Shown: one piece after another, positions 58,246-64,000 of the stretch | How the letters are laid out: every line of letters begins with the position of its first letter | How positions within the stretch are numbered: the stretch's first letter is position 1 | Origin: Cyclobacteriaceae bacterium | Lineage (GTDB): Bacteria; Bacteroidota; Bacteroidia; Cytophagales; Cyclobacteriaceae | NCBI GenBank assembly: GCA_016787725.1 | Contig: JAEUTZ010000025.1 | Span: 62,001 to 126,000, forward strand | Reading direction: 5' to 3' | Length of the DNA stretch: 64,000 nucleotides | Notes under the pieces: generated by a model | What the model was told of the DNA's origin: nothing | The model's input: the letters and a program-made list of their open reading frames with translations, nothing else | Database searches by the model: none | Program-made: the position numbers and the translations under genes

Positions 58246-59898
58246 TTATGGATTCATCAATTCCCGGGCATTTTCAAGGGTTAATGCTGTTGGTTGGGCG
58301 CCCCCAATCATTTTTGCAATCTCAGTTATCCGTTCCTGTTCAGTGAGTTTTTTAATGTCGGTAACTGTTCTTGTACTGGAATTGTCTTTAAACACAAAAA
58401 AATGAGTGTCTGCTTTTGCCGCTATCTGTGGCAAATGACTAATGGTGATAAGTTGATGTCGTTTGGCCATTTCCTTCATCCGGTCACCGAGCCGAATGGC
58501 AATTTCTCCCGAAACACCACTATCAATTTCGTCCAGAATCAACGTAGGCAACGATGTTTTTTCAGCCATCACATACTTGATGCTGAACATCACCCGGGCA
58601 AACTCCCCACCCGAAGCCACCTGAGCAAGGGGTTTGGGGGCAACCCCCTTGTTGGCACTGAATAAAAGCTCGACTGAATCTATGCCGCGAGAGCCGGGGG
58701 CGATTGTGGAATTTTCTATTGCCAGGGCTGCGTCCTGAATCCCCAATTCTTTCAATAATTGCACTAATTGCTTAGAAAGAGGAGCAAATGCTTTGGTTCT
58801 TGATTTACTCAGCGCCTGCGCAGCCTGATGCAATTCATTTTGCGCATCGTCAAATTCTTTTTGTGCTTTCGTTAATAATTCGTCCAGGTTATTCACCTTG
58901 TCTGCTTTCCGTTGTAAGGCCTCCTGAAGTTCAATTAATTGAGCAACTGTGGAGACACGGTGCTTGTGTTGAAGTTGATAGATTACGCCCACCCGCTCTT
59001 TAAGGGCTTCTGCCAGTTGTGGATCATATTCAATTTTTTCCTCCGCTTGTTCAATTTCATTCAGGATGTCATTCAATTCGATCCGCGTACTTTCCAGACG
59101 CTGAAGGAGATGTTCGTAAGCCGGAGAGTAGGAGGCAATTGATTGAAGCTGGGTTCGGATGGCCGCCAGGGAAGCAGTAACCGCAAATTCGGATTGACTC
59201 ATTTGCTGTACAATGGAATTGAATTGGGTTTTGATTTCCTCTGCATGCTCCAGGATTTTCAGATCCGATTCTAATTTTTCCAGTTCACCTTCTTGCAGCT
59301 TGGCTTGAACCAGCTCGGTTAGTTGGAATAAAATAAACTCCGATTCCTTTTTCAAGGTACTGGACTCCGATTTCAGTTGCGCCAACGCCTGATCAGCAGC
59401 CACATATTTTTTCCAACAGAGCGAATACCGGTTACGGAGTGCTTCATTCTCCGCGTAAGAATCAATTAAACTAAGTTGAAATGACTTACTTCCCAGTTCC
59501 AGTGTTTCGTGTTGCGAATGAATATCCATCAGGTGAAAGCCTATCTTCCGCATCACCTCCAGTGTAACCGGTGTGTCATTGATGAAGGCCCGGCTCTTTC
59601 CGGTTGGGCTGATCTCCCTCCGGATTACAGTAAGCTCCTCGTAATCCAACCCTTCGGCTTCGAAAAGATCTTTGAGCGCATACTGCCGGATATCGAATGT
59701 ACCTTCGGTAATGCATTTATCGGTTTCATTCCACAAGGCCTTCGTATCTGCGCGGTTTCCTAAAAGCAGGCCAATGGCTCCCAGCATAATGGATTTACCC
59801 GCCCCGGTTTCTCCGGTGATTACGTTCAGGTTGGCTGATGGCTCCAACTCAAGATGTTTGATCAACGCATAATTCTTTATGGTGAGATGGGTAAGCAT
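58246..59898 (-). CDS. recN: DNA repair protein RecN
   Basis: 550 residues of SMC-like architecture: Walker A GETGAGKSIMLGAIGLLLGNRA near residues 30-50, two long coiled-coil arms (about 150-370) and a C-terminal ABC half (VASGGEFARVMFSIKYVMA and LPTLILDEIDSGVSGEIAIRLGDRM). RecN helps join broken ends in double-strand break repair and complements the AddAB system encoded earlier. Gap of 53 nt after the PorD-like gene on the same strand; last gene of the bamD transcript. Confidence 0.96.
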   Translation of the reverse strand: MLTHLTIKNYALIKHLELEPSANLNVITGETGAGKSIMLGAIGLLLGNRADTKALWNETDKCITEGTFDIRQYALKDLFEAEGLDYEELTVIRREISPTGKSRAFINDTPVTLEVMRKIGFHLMDIHSQHETLELGSKSFQLSLIDSYAENEALRNRYSLCWKKYVAADQALAQLKSESSTLKKESEFILFQLTELVQAKLQEGELEKLESDLKILEHAEEIKTQFNSIVQQMSQSEFAVTASLAAIRTQLQSIASYSPAYEHLLQRLESTRIELNDILNEIEQAEEKIEYDPQLAEALKERVGVIYQLQHKHRVSTVAQLIELQEALQRKADKVNNLDELLTKAQKEFDDAQNELHQAAQALSKSRTKAFAPLSKQLVQLLKELGIQDAALAIENSTIAPGSRGIDSVELLFSANKGVAPKPLAQVASGGEFARVMFSIKYVMAEKTSLPTLILDEIDSGVSGEIAIRLGDRMKEMAKRHQLITISHLPQIAAKADTHFFVFKDNSSTRTVTDIKKLTEQERITEIAKMIGGAQPTALTLENARELMNP

Positions 59899-59951
59899 CC
59901 GGGGTTGTAAAGGTTCCTGAAAATTAAAAAACTAAGCCCGGAGAAACGAAG

Positions 59952-60857
59952 CTAGTTGGAAATGATTTTTTGATAAATGTTGCGCTTGGGGTCAATGGAG
60001 GTAAGGATATCGTACGCTTCGCGCCTTACCTGCAGACTGCCCTCCGAAAAAATATTCACGAGTTCGGATGATTTGGCATCAAAAAAGGAAATGACCAGGA
60101 TCGCATTCGGATAGATTGTCCAGGCCTTTTTGTATTCTTTTAAAATGGAAAGAACAATTTCCCGACTCTGGTCGGGAGTTTTATCAAAGGTGTCCAACGC
60201 CAACCGGTGATACCGGTAGGTGCTTTTTCGTACTTCAACAAATTGTGGGTTGTTCAGGTTTTCAATCAACGCATATCGATTTCGGGCATTCCCCAATGCA
60301 GTCCACCCCGCCTGATTGGATGACTGGGCATTATTCACCACCATCAGGGCTTTTTGAACATAGGGATTTCCGCCCAACTCGCTAAAGGAATCATAATCCA
60401 TCGCCAGCACCAGATACGCATAGAAGGCCAACATGGAAGTCAGGTTGGTGATGTAGCTGTTATCATTGAATTCGAGCGGCAACGATTCGATGTAGCTGAA
60501 CTCCCATTCGCGGTCGGCAAAATTGAAGAGCACGGTCTCGTAGTTGCTGTTGTAGACTGGCCGGGCGGCTGTAATCTGCGCATTGGCTTCAAAATTACCA
60601 ATGGACGGCATCTTGCTGATGTTCAGAAAGAGGGTGCAGTTGATCTTTTCGTGTGGCTTGTAAGCATCCTGTGTCCACTTTCGTGTGTTTAGAAAGTTCG
60701 CGAATGCCCGCTCCATGTCTTTGAAGATTGCCTGGTCAGTGGTTTGAATTTGCTCGGCATTAATGCTCACTTTGAAATTAAGCTCCTGACCGTGACTAAG
60801 AAGGCTGCCAGAAAAAAGTAGAACCACAAAAGAAATCCTAAGCATGAATCTTTTCAA
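59952..60857 (-). CDS. porD: DUF4835 / PorD-like type IX secretion-associated protein
   Basis: 301 residues. A signal peptide (MLRISFVVLLFSGSLLSHG inside the first 23 residues) is followed by LNFKVSINAEQIQTTDQAIFKDMERAFANFLNTRKWTQD, the DUF4835 start. In current annotation this family is named PorD, a type IX secretion protein; I rely on the position between coaBC and recN and on the motif for this, not on experimental data. A T9SS sorting domain at the right edge of the window is consistent. It overlaps the coaBC stop by 20 bp. Confidence 0.8.
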   Translation of the reverse strand: MKRFMLRISFVVLLFSGSLLSHGQELNFKVSINAEQIQTTDQAIFKDMERAFANFLNTRKWTQDAYKPHEKINCTLFLNISKMPSIGNFEANAQITAARPVYNSNYETVLFNFADREWEFSYIESLPLEFNDNSYITNLTSMLAFYAYLVLAMDYDSFSELGGNPYVQKALMVVNNAQSSNQAGWTALGNARNRYALIENLNNPQFVEVRKSTYRYHRLALDTFDKTPDQSREIVLSILKEYKKAWTIYPNAILVISFFDAKSSELVNIFSEGSLQVRREAYDILTSIDPKRNIYQKIISN

Positions 60858-62037
60858 TTATTGCTTTAACGATGTCTTTGGCTACTTCTTTCTTTGACTT
60901 TAAACTAAATTCTCTGACTTGCTTATTCGCATCTAGGAGAGTGATTTTATTGGTATCGTGACCAAATCCAGCGCCTGCATCATTGAGGGAATTGAGGACA
61001 ATCAGATCGAAATTCTTGGAGGTCAGTTTTTTCTCAGCGTGAACTCGCTCATTTTCCGTTTCTAGCGCAAACCCTACAACAAGCTGTCCGTTTCTTTTTC
61101 GTTTGCCAAGTTCGGCCGCGATATCATGTGTTTTCACCAATTCCAAAACCAGGGCTGTGTCACTTTTCTTAATTTTCTGATCGGCTTTTTGATTCGGTTT
61201 GTAATCGGCTACGGCTGCTGAAAGCACCGTGATATCCATGGCCTCAAATCGCCTGGCACAAGCCTCATACATTTCTTCTGCTGAGGTGACGTTTACTCTT
61301 TCTACCCCGGGGAGTTCAGATGAAATTTGGGTGGGGCCGGATACCAACGTCACTTCCGCGCCTTGATTGGCTAATTCCTGTGCAATGGCATAACCCATTT
61401 TACCGGTCGAGTGATTCCCAATAAAACGAACAGGATCGATTGCCTCATGCGTAGGGCCTGCTGTTACCAAAGCCTTCTTCCCATGCAGTGGGCCGCTGGC
61501 AAAGAATTGATTCAGATGAACAACAATCTCATCCGGCTCGGCCATGCGCCCCGTGCCCACCAGGCCACTGGCAAGCTCACCGTGGTTGGGTTTGATTTGC
61601 ACGTTTCCCCAGCTTTGTAGCCGGTTGATATTTTCAACGGTAGAAGGATGCTGAAGCATGTCCAGATCCATGGCCGGAGCAAAAAATACCGGGCAACGGG
61701 CTGATAAATAAACCGCTAGTAACAAATTATCGCAAATGCCGTGGGCCATTTTTGCCAGGGTGTTGGCGCTGGCGGGAGCGATGACCATTGCATCAGCCCA
61801 AAGGCCCAGGTCAACATGGTTATTCCATTGGCCGGTAGCGTCTTTTGTGAATTGGGTAAGAACAGGATTTTTTGAAAGCGTGGAAAGCGTAAGTGGGGTA
61901 ATAAAATCATGAGCCGAAGCGGTCATAACGACCTTCACTTCGGCTCCTTGCTTAACTAATAACCGGACAAGAATCGCTGATTTGTAGGCAGCGATACTTC
62001 CGCTTACCCCCAGCAAGATCCTCTTTCCGGATACCAT
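60838..62037 (-). CDS. coaBC: Bifunctional phosphopantothenoylcysteine decarboxylase/synthetase
   Basis: 399 residues. N-terminal CoaC flavoprotein (GSIAAYKSAILVRLLVKQGAEVKVVMT, His74 in NNHVDLGLW, PASANTLAKMAHGICDNLL), C-terminal CoaB (TAGPTHEAIDPVRFIGNHSTGKMGYAIAQEL and later ALVLELVKTHDIAAELGKRK). It makes phosphopantetheine for coenzyme A in the cytoplasm. It begins 5 nt after rpoZ and overlaps the PorD-like gene. Confidence 0.96.
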   Translation of the reverse strand: MVSGKRILLGVSGSIAAYKSAILVRLLVKQGAEVKVVMTASAHDFITPLTLSTLSKNPVLTQFTKDATGQWNNHVDLGLWADAMVIAPASANTLAKMAHGICDNLLLAVYLSARCPVFFAPAMDLDMLQHPSTVENINRLQSWGNVQIKPNHGELASGLVGTGRMAEPDEIVVHLNQFFASGPLHGKKALVTAGPTHEAIDPVRFIGNHSTGKMGYAIAQELANQGAEVTLVSGPTQISSELPGVERVNVTSAEEMYEACARRFEAMDITVLSAAVADYKPNQKADQKIKKSDTALVLELVKTHDIAAELGKRKRNGQLVVGFALETENERVHAEKKLTSKNFDLIVLNSLNDAGAGFGHDTNKITLLDANKQVREFSLKSKKEVAKDIVKAIIEKIHA

Positions 62038-62042
62038 GGTGG

Positions 62043-62369
62043 TTATTCTGCTTTTACTTCCACGTCTGCTTCTGAACGCATCCGGTAGTTCAGCTTCCCT
62101 TCCAGAAATTCTTCGATGGCCGTGGTAGTAGGCTTCGGCATCCGTTCGTAATACTTCGAAATTTCAATTTGCTCGCGATTTTCAAAAACCTCTTCCAGAT
62201 TATCCACTGTAGTAGCAAACTCCGCCAGTTTGTTGTTCAATTCCTCTTTGATGTTCACCGAAATCTGACGGGCCCGCTTGGAGATAATCACTACAGATTC
62301 GTAGAGGTTTCCGCTCGGAGCTGCGATTTTGTCAATATCGCGCGTCACAATGGAAGGTTGAATGGCCAT
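62043..62369 (-). CDS. rpoZ: RNA polymerase omega subunit
   Basis: 108 residues. The Bacteroidota omega core NLYESVVIISKRARQISVNIKEELNNKLAEF lies at about 17-47, and the rest is acidic and helical. It stabilises beta' in RNA polymerase. Position between bamD (4 nt gap) and coaBC is a conserved order in the phylum. Confidence 0.92.
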   Translation of the reverse strand: MAIQPSIVTRDIDKIAAPSGNLYESVVIISKRARQISVNIKEELNNKLAEFATTVDNLEEVFENREQIEISKYYERMPKPTTTAIEEFLEGKLNYRMRSEADVEVKAE

Positions 62370-62373
62370 AATT

Positions 62374-63219
62374 TTAACTTTTAATTGGTTTTAACTTATT
62401 CACTTTTGAAAGACTTTCAGAATAATAGCGCTCTGCATCTTTGATGTATGTACTGTTGGGATAATTATCCACAAATTCCTTGTAGTAATCCAGGGTGGCA
62501 TTGTACCGTTCCAGTTGCTTGGTAGGAATGCTTTGACTGGCTAACTCATACTCAGCAAGTACTTTCAGGTACCCGGCTTCTTCCAGGTACTTGGAGTCGG
62601 GAAAATTCTGTTTGAAATTATCGAAGGCCACCACCGCAGCTGCATAGTATTTCAATTTTAAATATTGACGGGCATTCTCAAATCCCTTGCGTTCCAGTTT
62701 TTGTTGGCACACGGTAATTACATCAACCGCCTGATTCATGAACTGGCTGCCCGGATACCGATTTAAGAAATTCTGCATGGCATTCATCGCTTCAATACTA
62801 CTCGATTGGTCCTTGTTATGATCGGGCGAAGAGGCATACAACGAGTAAGCATACATAAAATTGGCTTCCTCAGCATGAGAACTTCTGCCATAGGTCTCGT
62901 AAAAAGTTTTGAATTGATCAGACGCCAACAGGTACATTTTCTGATGATACTGGCAGTAGGCTAAATCGAATTCTACCTTTTCACCTTCCGGTAAACCGCG
63001 TACGATAGGAAGAATCTGCTCAAAAAGAATGGATGACCGGTAATAATCCTTTTTGGCAAAATAACCGAGACCAGCTTCGTACTTCACGCGCCAGTCCTCG
63101 CTCTTTTCAATCCTTCTGAACTTGCTGCAGGATGAGATCAGAAAGAGCATTAAAACCACAGCAAAAAAGTGGGTAATGATCCGAACTACCTTGACAGCCC
63201 TAAATCCCTTAAAATTCAA
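62374..63219 (-). CDS. bamD: Outer-membrane assembly lipoprotein BamD
   Basis: 281 residues. Signal with lipobox LISSC (Cys31), then five TPR-like helical repeats: KYEAGLGYFAKKDYYRSSILFEQIL, VEFDLAYCQYHQKMYLLASDQFKTFYETYG and so on to LDYYKEFVDNYPNSTYIKDAERYYSESLSKVN. BamD with BamA inserts outer-membrane proteins. It heads the transcript containing rpoZ, coaBC, the PorD-like gene and recN. Confidence 0.93.
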   Translation of the reverse strand: MNFKGFRAVKVVRIITHFFAVVLMLFLISSCSKFRRIEKSEDWRVKYEAGLGYFAKKDYYRSSILFEQILPIVRGLPEGEKVEFDLAYCQYHQKMYLLASDQFKTFYETYGRSSHAEEANFMYAYSLYASSPDHNKDQSSSIEAMNAMQNFLNRYPGSQFMNQAVDVITVCQQKLERKGFENARQYLKLKYYAAAVVAFDNFKQNFPDSKYLEEAGYLKVLAEYELASQSIPTKQLERYNATLDYYKEFVDNYPNSTYIKDAERYYSESLSKVNKLKPIKS

Positions 63220-63242
63220 CAGATATCTTCTTTTTAAGCCTG

Positions 63243-63272
63243 CAAATATACGACCGAGGCTCTAAATACCAA
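63243..63272 (-). promoter_or_regulatory. Bacteroidota-type promoter of the bamD operon
   Basis: On the minus strand TTG (63272-63270), 19 nt, TATATTTG (63250-63243), a full -7 match. The start of transcription should lie about 20 nt before the bamD ATG. It is the best promoter match in the window. Confidence 0.7.
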
Positions 63273-63307
63273 TTTAGATCCCGGGCAATAACGGCCACAA
63301 TTCAGGC

Positions 63308-64000
63308 TTATTTTCTGATAATCAGTTTTCTGGTTAAGACTCCGTTATTATCCACGTAAAGTGTATAGAAATAGATTCCTGATGTAAATTCTTCGGTTTG
63401 CAGTTTCACCCGGGTTTCGGATGTAGGCAGTTCCACCTCATTCAGAGGCCGGCCCAAAATGTTGTGAATCATTAATTTAGCCGTGATATTCTCGTTGTGG
63501 ATGCGGTAATCGACAAAGGCATGGTCCTGCACCGGGTTCGGAAATACATCCTGAATGGTGATATCTTTGGATTGGAACAGGACCGGTTTTTCGGTTTTTT
63601 CCAGAACATTGATGACAACGGAATATTCCACTACATCCTGAGGACTGCTTCGCGGATAGACCTGAAATTTTACGGTACTCAACCCGGTAAGCATGCCACT
63701 TTCGACCACAAAGGCCAGCTGTTGTATAGTTTCCCCGGGTTCCAACCGCTTTGAAAACTCAGTGATTCCAGTTTCAAGGCAGTTTTTATCAAGGCAGAAG
63801 TACCCCTTTTGGGTGGTGCTTAATTCTGATTGGACCTTACGAACAATGTAAAATTGGGCTTTTTCCGAACCATTTTTGATTTTTAGCGGGATTCTTAATG
63901 TCTCCCCAATGGTGGTCTGGAAAGACTCTTGCCGATCAAGCAAATCGAAATTTTGGGCCAACCCGGAAAGGCTGTACAAAAGCAAAGCAATTGTAAAAAC
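63308..64000 (-). CDS. Protein with T9SS type A C-terminal sorting domain, N-terminus cut by window edge
   Basis: The reading frame is open to the right edge: codons up to base 64000 read VFTIALLLYSLSGLAQ, the end of a signal peptide, so the start codon lies beyond the window. About 225 residues follow. The middle is a beta-sandwich-like domain (TLRIPLKIKNGSEKAQFYIVRKV..LEPGETIQQLAFVVESGMLTGLSTVKFQVYP). The last 80 residues (VFPNPVQDHAFVDYRI..GRPLNEVELPTSETRVKLQTEEFTSGIYFYTLYVDNNGVLTRKLIIRK) are a type A sorting domain that is removed on export through the type IX system. The same strand as the bamD operon. Confidence 0.9.
   Translation of the reverse strand, partial: VFTIALLLYSLSGLAQNFDLLDRQESFQTTIGETLRIPLKIKNGSEKAQFYIVRKVQSELSTTQKGYFCLDKNCLETGITEFSKRLEPGETIQQLAFVVESGMLTGLSTVKFQVYPRSSPQDVVEYSVVINVLEKTEKPVLFQSKDITIQDVFPNPVQDHAFVDYRIHNENITAKLMIHNILGRPLNEVELPTSETRVKLQTEEFTSGIYFYTLYVDNNGVLTRKLIIRK

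Overview
The window is chromosomal DNA from a member of the Bacteroidota, most likely the Cytophagales. Evidence: the 3' operon reads bamD, rpoZ, coaBC, a DUF4835/PorD-like gene, recN, an order I know from this phylum; a type IX secretion C-terminal sorting domain sits at the right edge; promoters fit the Bacteroidota pattern TTTG/TTG, about 19 nt, TAnnTTTG; there is a TonB-dependent receptor, a SMUG2-type glycosylase and an AddA/AddB pair of the phylum's type. Base composition is moderate and genes are tightly packed with many 1-4 nt start/stop overlaps. I found no tRNA, rRNA, transposase, prophage or CRISPR array.

Layout. 0-2 kb: a truncated GH106-type glycosidase divergent from a GntR regulator. 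2-4.6 kb: PiT phosphate transporter plus a SET-domain protein. 4.6-9 kb: SRPBCC protein, MaoC hydratase, and two small genes leading into the helicase HrpB behind a run of 7-bp repeats. 9-12.7 kb: an accessory-looking island, all genes on +, with a HigBA toxin-antitoxin pair, TspO, a nitrilase, a small membrane protein and a short MscS channel, separated by related palindromic elements. 12.7-18 kb: HxlR regulator/DJ-1 protein, a tight cassette of a predicted outer-membrane protein, a bestrophin and a TMEM175 channel, a Yip1-like protein and an XRE/DUF2975 pair, followed by a repeat-rich 540-bp gap. 18.5-24.5 kb: two-gene periplasmic molybdenum hydroxylase, a TonB-dependent receptor and a VOC protein. 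24.5-34.9 kb: assorted single genes including RluA-type pseudouridine synthase, SF1 helicase, YitT, SMUG2, D-aminoacylase and a membrane patatin.

35-41 kb carries the AddA/AddB recombination machine. 41-45.7 kb holds YceI, a Crp/Fnr regulator, an operon of YkgJ-type protein, P1 peptidase and class IV aminotransferase, and a toxin-antitoxin pair whose MazF-type toxin is frameshifted. 45.7-52 kb holds two divergent operons: nfeD-kdsB-methyltransferase and DUF4905-LysM-OmpA-TIGR02757. 52-54.5 kb encodes a GMC oxidoreductase with its small subunit. 54.6-57.7 kb holds an ECF sigma/anti-sigma pair, a DUF6249 protein and a DASS transporter. 57.8-64 kb holds an RRM protein and the recN-to-bamD operon.

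Most of the window is ordinary housekeeping. The points most worth a second look are the cassette-like palindrome island at 9.8-12.7 kb, the bestrophin/TMEM175 channel cassette, the phased heptamer repeats before hrpB, the 21-bp tandem array near 18.2 kb and the broken MazF toxin. I did not find a convincing new defence system.
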